Positions 35,808 through 44,841 of a DNA stretch of 64,000 nt are shown one piece after another. The notes under the pieces were generated by a model, which had not been told where the DNA came from, ran no database searches, and saw nothing but the letters and a program-made list of their open reading frames with translations. The stretch is from Pseudomonas sp. StFLB209 (GTDB lineage: Bacteria; Pseudomonadota; Gammaproteobacteria; Pseudomonadales; Pseudomonadaceae), in the NCBI RefSeq assembly GCF_000829415.1, contig NZ_AP014637.1, positions 2,368,001 to 2,432,000 on the forward strand. Direction: 5' to 3'. A program made the position numbers and the translations under genes. The number at the start of each line of letters is the position of its first letter. The stretch's first letter is position 1.

Positions 35808-37244
35808 ATGTTTGGTTCCAACGACGACAAGAAGACCCCAGCCGAGGCTGGAGAAAAGAAAGGCCTGTTCGGATGGTTTCGCAAGAAAGCCCCGGAGCCT
35901 GCTCCGGCGCCCCAGGAAACACCCTCAGTCCAGCCTGACGCGCAACCCGAGCCTGCTCCGGCTGCTGAAGTGCAGCATGTGGCTGCGGCTGCCTTTGCCC
36001 CTGTTGAGCCTGTGGTTGTACCGCCAGCCGTCGAGCCTGCGGCCCCGGTTGTGCCGGTGCAAGCCGAGCCGACGCCTGCGCCTGTAGAGCCTGTGGTTGT
36101 CGCTCCTGTCAGTACGCCTGCGCCAGTTGTTGTCGCGCCTGAACCGGCTGCCTCTGCTCCTGCACCGGTCGTAGAGCCGGTTGTTGTGCCAGCCCCTGTT
36201 GTTGTCGCCCCGGAGCCAGTGATTCCTGCGCCTGCACCGGTGATTGAACCAGCACCGGTTGCCGAGACCGCCCTGGTGCCTGCTGCCCCCGCGCCTGCCG
36301 CAGAACCTGCGAAAACCGGCTTCTTTGCCCGTCTCAAGCAAGGCCTGTCAAAGACCAGCGCCAGCATTGGCGAAGGTATGGCCAGTCTGTTTCTGGGCCG
36401 CAAGGCGATTGACGATGACTTGCTCGAAGAGATCGAAACCCGTCTGCTGACCGCCGACGTGGGTGTCGAGGCAACCTCGGTGATCATCCAGAACCTGACC
36501 CAGAAGGTTGCCCGCAAACAACTGACCGACGCCGAAGCCCTGTACCAGTCGCTGCAGGCCGAGCTGGCTGCCATGCTCAAACCGGTCGAGCAGCCGCTGC
36601 TGATCGACACCATGCACAAGCCTTATGTGATTCTGGTGGTGGGCGTGAACGGTGCCGGCAAGACCACTACGATCGGCAAACTGGCCAAGAAGCTGCAGCT
36701 TGAAGGCAAGAAGGTCATGCTGGCCGCTGGCGACACTTTCCGTGCCGCTGCCGTGGAACAGCTGCAGGTCTGGGGCGAACGTAACCAGATCCCGGTGATC
36801 GCCCAGCACACTGGCGCCGACTCGGCGTCGGTGATCTTCGATGCCGTGCAGGCGGCCAAGGCCCGTGGTGTCGATGTGCTGATCGCCGATACGGCCGGGC
36901 GTCTGCACACCAAAGACAATCTGATGGAAGAACTCAAGAAGGTTCGCCGGGTGATCGGCAAGCTCGATGAGCACGCGCCTCATGAGGTCTTGCTGGTGCT
37001 CGACGCCGGTACTGGCCAGAACGCCATCAACCAGGCCAGGCAATTCAACCAGACCGTGTCGTTGACCGGCCTGGCCCTGACCAAACTCGACGGTACGGCC
37101 AAAGGCGGGGTGATTTTCGCCCTGGCCAAGCAGTTTGGCCTGCCGATTCGTTACATCGGCGTAGGCGAGGGCATCGACGACCTGCGCACTTTCGAGGCCG
37201 AACCTTTCGTTCAGGCCCTGTTCGCGGAGCGGGAGCGCACATGA
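35808..37244 (+). CDS. ftsY: Signal recognition particle receptor FtsY
   Basis: 478 residues. Docks the ribosome/SRP complex at the inner membrane. The N-terminal part (1-170) is a long acidic and Pro/Ala/Val-rich domain with repeated PAPVVVAPEP-type units, typical of a flexible tether. The NG domain (about 175-478) has the four-helix N domain and GTPase motifs G1 GVNGAGKTTT, G2 DTFRAAA, G3 DTAGRLHTKDNLMEEL, G4 TKLDGTAKGG. The start ATG is preceded by a weak Shine-Dalgarno; the frame begins FGSNDDKKTPAEAGEKKG. Its stop overlaps the ftsE start by 4 bases, so ftsY-ftsE-ftsX is one unit. Confidence 0.97.
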   Translation: MFGSNDDKKTPAEAGEKKGLFGWFRKKAPEPAPAPQETPSVQPDAQPEPAPAAEVQHVAAAAFAPVEPVVVPPAVEPAAPVVPVQAEPTPAPVEPVVVAPVSTPAPVVVAPEPAASAPAPVVEPVVVPAPVVVAPEPVIPAPAPVIEPAPVAETALVPAAPAPAAEPAKTGFFARLKQGLSKTSASIGEGMASLFLGRKAIDDDLLEEIETRLLTADVGVEATSVIIQNLTQKVARKQLTDAEALYQSLQAELAAMLKPVEQPLLIDTMHKPYVILVVGVNGAGKTTTIGKLAKKLQLEGKKVMLAAGDTFRAAAVEQLQVWGERNQIPVIAQHTGADSASVIFDAVQAAKARGVDVLIADTAGRLHTKDNLMEELKKVRRVIGKLDEHAPHEVLLVLDAGTGQNAINQARQFNQTVSLTGLALTKLDGTAKGGVIFALAKQFGLPIRYIGVGEGIDDLRTFEAEPFVQALFAERERT

Positions 37245-37912
37245 TTCGATTCGAGCAGGTCGGTAAGCGTTATCCGAACGGTCACGTCGGGTTGCATGAG
37301 CTGAGCTTTCGAGTGCGTCGCGGTGAGTTTCTGTTTGTCACCGGCCACTCCGGGGCCGGTAAAAGTACCCTGTTGCGCCTGTTGCTGGCCATGGAGCGCC
37401 CGACCTCGGGCAAGCTGCTGCTGGCCGGTCAGGACCTGGGGCAGATCAGTACGGCGCAGATTCCCTTCCTGCGCCGCCAGATCGGCGTAGTGTTCCAGAA
37501 CCACCAGTTGCTGTTCGACCGTACGGTGTTCAACAACGTCGCCCTGCCATTGCAGATTCTCGGGCTGTCCAAGCCCGAGATCGCCAAGCGTGTCGACTCG
37601 GCGCTGGAGCGTGTTGCGCTGGCCGACAAGGCCACGCTGTATCCGGGCGACCTGTCCACCGGCCAGCAGCAGCGGGTCGGTATCGCACGCGCCATTGTCC
37701 ATCGCCCGGCACTGTTGCTGGCCGATGAGCCGACCGGCAACCTCGATCCCCGGCTGGCGGCGGAAATCATGGGTGTATTTGAAGATATCAACCGGCTTGG
37801 CACCAGTGTGCTGATTGCCAGCCACGACCTGGCACTGATTGCGCGCATGCGCCATCGCATGTTGACCTTGCAGCGTGGGCGTCTGATCGGTGACGGGGAG
37901 GCCGGCGTATGA
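37241..37912 (+). CDS. ftsE: Cell division ATP-binding protein FtsE
   Basis: 223 residues. ATPase of the FtsEX complex that drives septal peptidoglycan hydrolysis. Signatures: Walker A GHSGAGKSTLLRLLLA (about 36-45), Q-loop in VVFQNHQLLFDRTVFNNVALPL, ABC signature LSTGQQQRVGIARA, Walker B ALLLADEPTGNLDPRLA, and the H-loop in VLIASHDLALIARM. Length and motifs are complete. It overlaps ftsY and ftsX by 4 bases each. Confidence 0.97.
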   Translation: MIRFEQVGKRYPNGHVGLHELSFRVRRGEFLFVTGHSGAGKSTLLRLLLAMERPTSGKLLLAGQDLGQISTAQIPFLRRQIGVVFQNHQLLFDRTVFNNVALPLQILGLSKPEIAKRVDSALERVALADKATLYPGDLSTGQQQRVGIARAIVHRPALLLADEPTGNLDPRLAAEIMGVFEDINRLGTSVLIASHDLALIARMRHRMLTLQRGRLIGDGEAGV

Positions 37913-38943
37913 GCAACTCGTCACGCAGCAATGCAAAAATTTCCGACCGCGCCGCGGCCCGTGCGGCAGACCAGGAGCCGCCCAAGAAAAAACGTGGCGC
38001 GCACGATGATGACGGGCCGGATTTTTCCACCTTGCTGGCCGCCTGGGTCGAGAGCCATCGCAGCAGCCTGCTCGACAGCCTGCGGCGGCTGGGCAAGCAG
38101 CCGATCGGCAGTTTTTTTACCTGTCTGGTGATGGCAGTGGCCTTGAGCCTGCCGATGGGCTTGTCGCTGTTGTTGAGTAACGTCGAGCGTCTGGGCGGGT
38201 CCTGGCAGCGTGCGGCGCAGATCTCGGTGTATCTGAATATCGACGCCGGTCAGGCTGACGGCAATCGCCTGCGCGAACAGATCAAGGCCATGCCCGGTGT
38301 GGCTGAGGCCGAATATGTCAGCAGCGAACAGGCACTCAAGGAGTTCCAGAAGGACTCCGGTCTGGGCGAGGCGCTCAAGGAGCTGCCCAGCAACCCGTTG
38401 CCGGGCGTCGTGGTGGTAACTCCCGAAGAGGTCGACAAACCGGCGCTGGAAGCCTTGCGCACCCGTTTGTCTGAATTGCCCAAGGTGCAACAGGCGCAAC
38501 TGGACCTGGTATGGGTTGAGCGGCTGGCGGCAATTCTCAAGCTCGGTGACCGCTTCGTCTTCGGCCTGACCGTGCTGCTGGTGGCGGCGCTGTTGCTGGT
38601 GATCGGCAACACCATTCGTCTGCATATCGAAAACCGGCGTACCGAGATTGAGGTCATCAAGCTGGTGGGCGGTACCGACAGCTATGTGCGCAGGCCGTTC
38701 CTGTACATGGGGGCGCTGTATGGCATTGGTGCCGGGCTGCTGTCATGGGGGGTGCTGGCATTTGGCCTGGACTGGCTGAACGAGTCGGTCATCGACCTTG
38801 CCGGGCTCTATGGCAGTGACTTTGCCTTGGCCGGTGTTCCTGTTGCAGATGGTTTCTCGCTCTTGCTTGGAGCAGTGTTCTTGGGTTATATCGGTGCATG
38901 GATCGCGGTGGCTCGTCATTTGAGTGAGCTCGCCCCCCGGTAA
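37909..38943 (+). CDS. ftsX: Cell division membrane protein FtsX
   Basis: 344 residues. Transmits the ATPase stroke of FtsE to periplasmic hydrolases. It has a long charged cytoplasmic N-terminus (1-70, including PPKKKRGAHDDDGPD), TM1 (about 78-98, FFTCLVMAVALSLPMGLSLLL), a periplasmic loop (about 100-215), and TM2-TM4 (about 220-242, 270-295 and 315-335). The RTEIEVIKLVGGTDSYVRRPFLY segment between TM2 and TM3 is the FtsX/MacB core that contacts FtsE. It ends the ftsYEX unit, 125 bases before rpoH. Confidence 0.95.
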   Translation: MSNSSRSNAKISDRAAARAADQEPPKKKRGAHDDDGPDFSTLLAAWVESHRSSLLDSLRRLGKQPIGSFFTCLVMAVALSLPMGLSLLLSNVERLGGSWQRAAQISVYLNIDAGQADGNRLREQIKAMPGVAEAEYVSSEQALKEFQKDSGLGEALKELPSNPLPGVVVVTPEEVDKPALEALRTRLSELPKVQQAQLDLVWVERLAAILKLGDRFVFGLTVLLVAALLLVIGNTIRLHIENRRTEIEVIKLVGGTDSYVRRPFLYMGALYGIGAGLLSWGVLAFGLDWLNESVIDLAGLYGSDFALAGVPVADGFSLLLGAVFLGYIGAWIAVARHLSELAPR

Positions 38944-38991
38944 ATCAGCATCGGGGTTGATCGTTTTTTAATCAATTGACTTCTTGTTCAG

Positions 38992-39019
38992 GGAACTTGT
39001 CTAGCGGTTCCCGGTCAAT
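38992..39019 (+). promoter_or_regulatory. Sigma-E/AlgU-type promoter of rpoH
   Basis: GGAACTT and TCAAT are separated by 16 bases, matching the extracytoplasmic sigma consensus GGAACTT-N16/17-TCnAA. The start would be about 42 bases before the rpoH ATG. AlgU-dependent transcription of rpoH is known in P. aeruginosa. Confidence 0.65.
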
Positions 39020-39068
39020 TTCGCAGTGCTGAACTGCACGAGTCATGTGAGTCGGAGGTTTCTTTCGT

Positions 39069-39923
<855 letters not shown>

Positions 39924-39937
39924 TCTGAGCACTGTGC

Positions 39938-39966
39938 AAAACGCCCCGACTTGTCGGGGCGTTTTT
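39938..39966 (+). terminator. Rho-independent terminator of rpoH
   Basis: AAAACGCCCCGAC-TT-GTCGGGGCGTTTTT, a perfect 13-bp stem with a T-run. Confidence 0.95.
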
Positions 39967-40011
39967 GTTTATGGCCAATGCCCATACCATGTGTTTGAAG
40001 GCCCGAATCCC

Positions 40012-40187
40012 GTTGGGAGCTTGCTTGCTGGCGAAAGCGTCGGCACATTTGCAACAGATGCTGTGACTTTACTGGCCTCTTCGTCGGAATGCCGCCCAGA
40101 CCAAGGTCGCTCCCACCGAGGGCATACAGTACCTAAGTGAATGTGGCTCTAGCCGCGAAAGGCTTCGCAGCTAAAGCCGCTCCTACG
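40012..40187 (+). repeat. Composite REP element, copy B
   Basis: Module 1 opens GTTGGGAGCTTGCTTGCTGG and closes AGACCAAGGTCGCTCCCACC, enclosing CAACAGATGCTGTGACTTTA. Linker GAGGGCATACAGTACCTAAG. Module 2 is GGCTCTAGCCGCGAAAGG ... GCTAAAGCCGCTCCTACGG. It lies between the convergent ends of rpoH and mtgA. Confidence 0.8.
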
Positions 40188-40212
40188 GCGCTCCGTGTTC
40201 GCCGCCCAGCCG

Positions 40213-40917
40213 TTATGGTTTTCCCTCCAGCGCTGTCAGGTAGCTGTCGCCGCCCAGCTGACGCATCTGCTGGCGGATCCAGCCGGCGCGGCGTGCAATG
40301 TAGCTGCCGGGGCTGCTGGCGCTCCAGCGGCGCGGGTTGGGCAGCACCGCGGCCAGGTAGCTGGCCTGCTGGGTGCTCAGGTTCGCGGCGCTGGTGTTGA
40401 AGTGATGCCGGGCAGCCGCTTGGGCGCCGAACACGCCATCGTCCCATTCCACGCTGTTGAGATACACCTCAAGAATGCGCTGTTTGGACCACAGCAACTC
40501 GATCAATGCGGTGAACCAGGCCTCCAGCCCTTTGCGCAGGTAGCTGCGACCCGACCACAGAAACAGGTTCTTGGCCACTTGCTGGGAGAGGGTACTGGCG
40601 CCGCGAAGCGAGCCGCCGCGTTCGTTATGGGCAATTGCCGCCTGGATGGCTGCCACGTCAAAGCCCCAGTGTTCAGCGAACTTCTGGTCTTCACCGGCGA
40701 CCACCGCGACTTTCAGGGGCGAGGCGATTTGCTCCCAGGTCACCCAATCGCGCTGCAGATCAATGGGCTGACCATCAATCCATGATTCAATCTTGCGCTC
40801 GACCATCAATGCCGTAGCCGGTGGCGGCACCCAGCGCAATACGAGTACCAGCACAAAGCTGCCTGCAGCAAACCACAGCAGCGCTTTTGCTAGACGACGG
40901 AAAAGGATACGCAGCAT
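40213..40917 (-). CDS. mtgA: Monofunctional peptidoglycan glycosyltransferase MtgA
   Basis: 234 residues. Polymerises lipid II glycan strands in the inner membrane. One N-terminal membrane anchor (about 8-27, LAKALLWFAAGSFVLVLVL). GT51 signatures: AGEDQKFAEHWGFD with the catalytic Glu, GASTLSQQVAKNLFLWSGR and RKGLEAWFT, then KQRILEVYLNSVEWDDGVFGAQAAA. There is no transpeptidase domain, as expected for MtgA. It is divergent from the DUF423 gene. Confidence 0.95.
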   Translation of the reverse strand: MLRILFRRLAKALLWFAAGSFVLVLVLRWVPPPATALMVERKIESWIDGQPIDLQRDWVTWEQIASPLKVAVVAGEDQKFAEHWGFDVAAIQAAIAHNERGGSLRGASTLSQQVAKNLFLWSGRSYLRKGLEAWFTALIELLWSKQRILEVYLNSVEWDDGVFGAQAAARHHFNTSAANLSTQQASYLAAVLPNPRRWSASSPGSYIARRAGWIRQQMRQLGGDSYLTALEGKP

Positions 40918-40997
40918 AGAGATCGCTTGGCCGAACCGATTGAGCGGGCCATTATACAGACCACAGATGATTGAACGATTTTTGCCTGGAGCTGCAG

Positions 40998-41375
40998 ATG
41001 TTTCGTGGTTTTTTAATGATGGCGGCGTTTTTCGGCTTCACCGGTGTAGCGCTTGGCGCTTTTGCCGCGCACGGCCTCAAGGGGCGTCTGAGTGCCGAGT
41101 ATCTGGCGATTTTCCAGACTGGGGTGCTGTATCAGTTGGTCCATGCCCTGGCGCTGTTCGGGGTCGCTCTGCTGGCGATGCATATGCCTGGCCGTCTGGT
41201 GAACTGGGCCGGTTACGCCTTCGCCGCCGGCATCGTGCTGTTCTCCGGCAGCCTGTATTTGTTGACCCTGAGCAGTATCGGCAAGCTGGGTATCATCACC
41301 CCCTTCGGCGGGCTGTGCTTCTTGTTCGGCTGGTCGATCCTCGGGGTGCTGGCCTGGCGGGTGGGCAGCGCCTGA
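40998..41375 (+). CDS. DUF423 (YgdD) membrane protein
   Basis: 125 residues with four predicted transmembrane helices, matching DUF423. Visible: GFTGVALGAFAAHGLKGRLS (TM1 and loop), FQTGVLYQLVHALALFGVALL (the conserved YQ-H motif), YAFAAGIVLFSGSLYLLTLS, and the late TPFGGLCFLFGWSILGVLAW. The ATG is 7 bases after TGGAG and gives the family length; a TTG 27 bases upstream is open but less likely. Function unknown. Confidence 0.85.
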   Translation: MFRGFLMMAAFFGFTGVALGAFAAHGLKGRLSAEYLAIFQTGVLYQLVHALALFGVALLAMHMPGRLVNWAGYAFAAGIVLFSGSLYLLTLSSIGKLGIITPFGGLCFLFGWSILGVLAWRVGSA

Positions 41376-41396
41376 GACGAATGGTGCGGCTGCAGC

Positions 41397-41425
41397 TTGG
41401 TCAGACCGGCTGGCCGGGCTAGAAT
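41397..41425 (+). promoter_or_regulatory. Candidate sigma-70 promoter of thiSG
   Basis: TTGGTC and TAGAAT are separated by exactly 17 bases, with the -10 ending 34 bases before thiS. Confidence 0.6.
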
Positions 41426-41459
41426 GCTGGCCCCCTAACAATGATGGCTGCTGTCGCGC

Positions 41460-41660
41460 ATGCACATTCAGTTGAACGGTGAAACCTTTGAATTGCCTGA
41501 CGGCGAGACCGTCGCCGCATTGCTGGCCCGTCTGGACCTTGCCGGGCGGCGCGTCGCTGTGGAATTGAACCTGGACATCGTGCCGCGTAGCCAGCATGAC
41601 ACCACTGCCCTGCGCGAAGGCGATCAGGTTGAAGTGGTTCATGCCATCGGCGGCGGCTGA
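41460..41660 (+). CDS. thiS: Sulfur carrier protein ThiS
   Basis: 66 residues, ubiquitin fold. It ends AIGGG; the C-terminal Gly-Gly is adenylated and becomes a thiocarboxylate that donates sulfur to the thiazole ring. MHIQLNGETFELPDGETVAA and VEVVHAIGGG are the usual ends. It is followed 66 bases later by thiG. Confidence 0.95.
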   Translation: MHIQLNGETFELPDGETVAALLARLDLAGRRVAVELNLDIVPRSQHDTTALREGDQVEVVHAIGGG

Positions 41661-41726
41661 GTCAGATGGCGTTACGTTCTCAACGCGTCTGAGTAAAGGT
41701 CAAAACGTATCTCTAGAGGAATCACG

Positions 41727-42521
41727 ATGAGCAATGTTCGCAGCGACAAGCCGTTCGTCCTGGCGGGTCGCACTTTCGAGTCGCGCCTGCTGGTCGGCAC
41801 CGGCAAGTACGTGGATATGAACCAGACCCGCGAGGCCATCGAGGCTTCGGGTGCCGAGATCGTCACGGTTGCCGTGCGCCGCACCAATCTGGGCCAGAAC
41901 CCAGGTGAGCCAAACCTGCTCGACGTGCTGCCGCCGGATCGCTACACCATTTTGCCCAATACCGCTGGCTGCTTCGATGCCGCCGAAGCGGTGCGCACTT
42001 GCCGCCTGGCCCGTGAGCTGCTCGACGGGCGCAATCTGGTCAAGCTCGAAGTGCTGGCCGACCAGAAGACCTTGTTTCCCAATGTCATCGAGACCCTCAA
42101 GGCCGCCGAAGTGCTGGTCAAGGATGGTTTTGACGTCATGGTCTACACCAGCGATGACCCTATCGTCGCCCGTCAACTGGCGGAAATCGGCTGTATTGCG
42201 ATCATGCCGCTGGCCGGGCTGATCGGCAGTGGCCTGGGGATCTGCAACCCGTACAACCTGCAGATCATCCTGGAAGAAACCAAAGTACCGGTGCTGGTCG
42301 ATGCCGGTGTCGGTACGGCTTCGGATGCCACCATCGCCATGGAGCTGGGGTGCGAAGCGGTACTGATGAACTCGGCTATCGCCCATGCCCAGCATCCGGT
42401 ACAGATGGCTGAAGCCATGAAACACGCGGTGATCGCTGGCCGCCTGGCCTATCTGGCCGGCCGCATGCCCCGCAAACTCTACGCCAGCGCGTCTTCGCCG
42501 CTGGATGGCCTGATCAAGTAA
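41727..42521 (+). CDS. thiG: Thiazole synthase ThiG
   Basis: 264 residues. Makes the thiazole of thiamine from deoxyxylulose 5-phosphate, dehydroglycine and ThiS-thiocarboxylate. TIM-barrel signatures: [44 protein letters not shown] with the Schiff-base Lys, and [19 protein letters not shown] near the C-terminus. Full length. It ends 10 bases before trmB and the three genes thiS, thiG and trmB lie in one unit. Confidence 0.96.
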   Translation: MSNVRSDKPFVLAGRTFESRLLVGTGKYVDMNQTREAIEASGAEIVTVAVRRTNLGQNPGEPNLLDVLPPDRYTILPNTAGCFDAAEAVRTCRLARELLDGRNLVKLEVLADQKTLFPNVIETLKAAEVLVKDGFDVMVYTSDDPIVARQLAEIGCIAIMPLAGLIGSGLGICNPYNLQIILEETKVPVLVDAGVGTASDATIAMELGCEAVLMNSAIAHAQHPVQMAEAMKHAVIAGRLAYLAGRMPRKLYASASSPLDGLIK

Positions 42522-42531
42522 GAGCCCGTTG

Positions 42532-43266
42532 ATGACTGATCCACACGTTCCACATCCAGAGTCACCTGCTGACGAAGCCGCTGATGCGCGTCCGCACCGC
42601 CGTATCAAAAGCTTCGTGATGCGCGCCGGGCGCATGACTGAAGGCCAGCAGCGCGGCCTGGACCAGGGCTTGCCTCAATTCGGTCTGCAACTGAGCGATG
42701 CGCCGGTGGACTTCGACCAGGTGTTCGGTCGCGCTGCGCCGCGCACGCTGGAGATCGGTTTTGGCATGGGTCATTCGCTGCTGGAGATGGCCGCTGCTGC
42801 GCCAGAGCATGACTTCATTGGTGTCGAGGTGCATTCACCGGGTGTGGGTGCGCTGCTCAACGGTGTGCTGACTCAGGGGTTGAGTAACGTGCGGGTCTAC
42901 GATTGCGATGCGATCGAAGTGCTCAACCGCTGCGTGGCCGATAATAGCCTTGATCGGCTGATGCTGTTTTTCCCGGACCCCTGGCACAAGAGCCGCCATC
43001 ACAAGCGGCGTATCGTGCAGCCCGAGTTTGCTGAACTGGTGCGCAGCAAGCTCAAGCCAGGTGGTGTGTTCCATATGGCCACCGACTGGGAACCGTATGC
43101 CGAGTACATGCTTGAGGTGATGAGTGTGGCGCCGGGTTATCGTAACCAGGCTGCCGATGGCCAGTATGTACCGCGCCCTGAAGAGCGCCCGATCACCAAG
43201 TTCGAGCGTCGCGGTGAGCGCCTTGGCCACGGTGTGTGGGATCTGAAGTTCGAAAAGATCGCCTGA
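42532..43266 (+). CDS. trmB: tRNA (guanine46-N7)-methyltransferase TrmB
   Basis: 244 residues. Makes m7G46 in the tRNA variable loop. Signatures: [20 protein letters not shown] (SAM motif I), [13 protein letters not shown], and [20 protein letters not shown], which contains the PDPW motif. The N-terminal 60 residues are charged and less conserved, including [17 protein letters not shown]. The ATG is preferred; a TTG 3 bases earlier is open. The ribosome site is weak, which fits translational coupling to thiG. Confidence 0.93.
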   Translation: MTDPHVPHPESPADEAADARPHRRIKSFVMRAGRMTEGQQRGLDQGLPQFGLQLSDAPVDFDQVFGRAAPRTLEIGFGMGHSLLEMAAAAPEHDFIGVEVHSPGVGALLNGVLTQGLSNVRVYDCDAIEVLNRCVADNSLDRLMLFFPDPWHKSRHHKRRIVQPEFAELVRSKLKPGGVFHMATDWEPYAEYMLEVMSVAPGYRNQAADGQYVPRPEERPITKFERRGERLGHGVWDLKFEKIA

Positions 43267-43282
43267 AGCTGCTCGATCCGCC

Positions 43283-43858
43283 TTACTGGTTGCGGGCGGC
43301 CTTCAGGTCCGCCTCGCGCCAGATCAGTCGGCTGGTGTCGTAGCCTTGTTGGCGAGCCTTGCTGAGCATTTCCTGTTTGACCCATTCCGGTACGCTGGGC
43401 GTGCGAGACAGCAACCACAGGTACTTGCGATTGGGGTTACCGACCACTGCGGTCTTGTAGTGGTCGTCGACGTACAGGACCCAGTAATCGCCCTTGCCAA
43501 CCCATGGCAGCAGGCGCGAGAACCAATTATCGAATACCACCCACAGCTTGTCGGTCTTGCCCTCAACCTGCGGCGAAGCCGTGCCTTTGGCTTCTTGCCA
43601 TTCGCCGTCATGGTTCTGGCAGCGATTGGTGACCGCTACGTTGCCATCATCCTTGAGCAGATAGCGTGCCTCTGAGCGGGCGCAGTCGCGCTGGAAGTGC
43701 ATGGGCAGGCGCGCCAGTTCATACCAGGTGCCCTGGTAGCGTTTAAGGTCGATATTGCCGGCCGTTTTAGGGTCCAGGTTCTCTGCCGAGTGGGCAAAGC
43801 CAATGGCCAGAAACCCGGCCAGAACGACGAGGGCAAAGCGCAGCAGTCGGATCGCCAT
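43283..43858 (-). CDS. Bacterial lipocalin (Blc-like)
   Basis: 191 residues. Signal peptide (about 1-23, cleavage near AHSA); unlike enteric Blc there is no lipobox Cys, so a soluble periplasmic protein is expected. Lipocalin marks: YQGTWYELARLPMHFQRDC (motif I), VTNRCQNHDGEW, and YWVLYVDDHYKTAVVGNPN (motif II), then the C-terminal WLLSRTP. Binds small hydrophobic ligands such as fatty acids or lysophospholipids; the ligand is not shown. It shares a strand with the following lipoprotein gene, which starts upstream and ends 3 bases from it. Confidence 0.85.
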   Translation of the reverse strand: MAIRLLRFALVVLAGFLAIGFAHSAENLDPKTAGNIDLKRYQGTWYELARLPMHFQRDCARSEARYLLKDDGNVAVTNRCQNHDGEWQEAKGTASPQVEGKTDKLWVVFDNWFSRLLPWVGKGDYWVLYVDDHYKTAVVGNPNRKYLWLLSRTPSVPEWVKQEMLSKARQQGYDTSRLIWREADLKAARNQ

Positions 43859-43861
43859 AAC

Positions 43862-44116
43862 TCAATTCAGGCCCTGGCCAGAGAACATCAGCACCTTGTC
43901 ACCGGCGTACTGCACGCTGATAAAGGTTTTCTCGTTACCCCAGGTGCAACTGGACATGCCCAGTGCGCCAGAGCATTCGGTCGGCTTGCCAAGCAGGTCT
44001 TCGACCTGGGCTTTTTGCATGCCTGACGACAGTTTCGAGTAGTTTTCCTGATTGATCTTGTTGCACGCGCCAAGAAAGACCAGCGATGCCAGCAAGGCAA
44101 TGTAACGCAGAGGCAT
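43862..44116 (-). CDS. Small outer-membrane-type lipoprotein
   Basis: 84 residues. Lipobox LGAC with the acylated Cys at 18, followed by Asn at +2 and hence probably not inner-membrane retained. The mature part is MSSCTWGNEKTFISVQYAGD-like: SKLSSGMQKAQVEDLLGKPTEC is the typical SmpA/OmlA (BamE-like) repeat helix, then a Cys in GMSSCTW. It resembles the DUF3862/SmpA-type fold. A role in outer-membrane assembly is inference only. It lies 3 bases upstream of the lipocalin gene, so the two are likely co-transcribed. Confidence 0.8.
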   Translation of the reverse strand: MPLRYIALLASLVFLGACNKINQENYSKLSSGMQKAQVEDLLGKPTECSGALGMSSCTWGNEKTFISVQYAGDKVLMFSGQGLN

Positions 44117-44235
44117 GAACGAGAGCTCCTGAAAGATGTGGGCCGGTATTCGAGCGATACCGTGCCACGAACTTTGATGAGCGAAATGCTCTCAGGTTCC
44201 CGACCATTGAAACGATTTGTGACGCAGGTTTACAT

Positions 44236-44838
44236 TTAGAAACTTGAACCCGATGTCTTCAGGAAGGCGATTTCCTCAGCGGTGCTGGTCCGGCCAAGCA
44301 CGGCATTGCGATGCGGGAAGCGACCAAAGCGCTCAACGATCCGCTGATGGCGCTCGGCGTAGTCCAGGCTCTGGCGCAAATAGGCGCGGTCGGCATCGGA
44401 TGCCGTCTGCAACAGGCTGGTAAAGCAAGCTACCGCCTGATTCTGGTCGTCAAGGTTTTCGCTGTGCTCCAACACCAGGTAGGCGAAGCTGCGGTGCACG
44501 GGGGACAGCTTAAGGTCATGGCCTTGCCTGAGACCTTCATGCAAAAGTGCCTGGGCGCGGGCATCGCCGCTCCAGGCACGAGGGGTGTCGCGGTAGATCA
44601 TGCGCGGCAACTGGTCGAGCAGCAGGATCGTGCCCAGCCAACCCTGCGGGTCATTGAGCCAGTGTTCCTGGCCACCCTCGAGGGCCTGTTGCACCAGATC
44701 ACCGAAGCGCTCGTGCGCCTCGGTGTCGTTAGCCTTGCGTTTACCGAACCACAGCGTGTTCCTGGCGCTGGCGGTCTCGCCGGCCGATTCGAAATCGCCG
44801 AACCACCAGTCCAGCAACGCCTGCCAAGGAGCTGGCAT
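44236..44838 (-). CDS. DUF924 family protein
   Basis: 200 residues, all-helical TPR-like fold of the DUF924 family. Recognisable: WQALLDWWFGDFES, LWFGKRKANDTEAHERFGDLV, GWLGTILLLDQLPRMIYRDTPRAW, and SFAYLVLEHSENLDDQNQAV. The conserved LLDQLPRxIYRxTP motif defines the family. It ends the fbp unit: its start is 3 bases downstream of the fbp stop. Function not known. Confidence 0.85.
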   Translation of the reverse strand: MPAPWQALLDWWFGDFESAGETASARNTLWFGKRKANDTEAHERFGDLVQQALEGGQEHWLNDPQGWLGTILLLDQLPRMIYRDTPRAWSGDARAQALLHEGLRQGHDLKLSPVHRSFAYLVLEHSENLDDQNQAVACFTSLLQTASDADRAYLRQSLDYAERHQRIVERFGRFPHRNAVLGRTSTAEEIAFLKTSGSSF

Positions 44839-44841
44839 GGC

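Noticed and set aside
35513..36619. 368-codon Gly/Ala/Thr-rich open frame opposite ftsY
   Set aside because: The Gly-Ala-Thr repeats are the complement of the Pro/Ala/Val tether of FtsY; it also runs across the 133-bp repeat.
38976..39004. Sigma-70 promoter of rpoH (TTGACT)
   Set aside because: The -35 is good, but at 17 bases the -10 would be GTCTAG, which is too poor to call.
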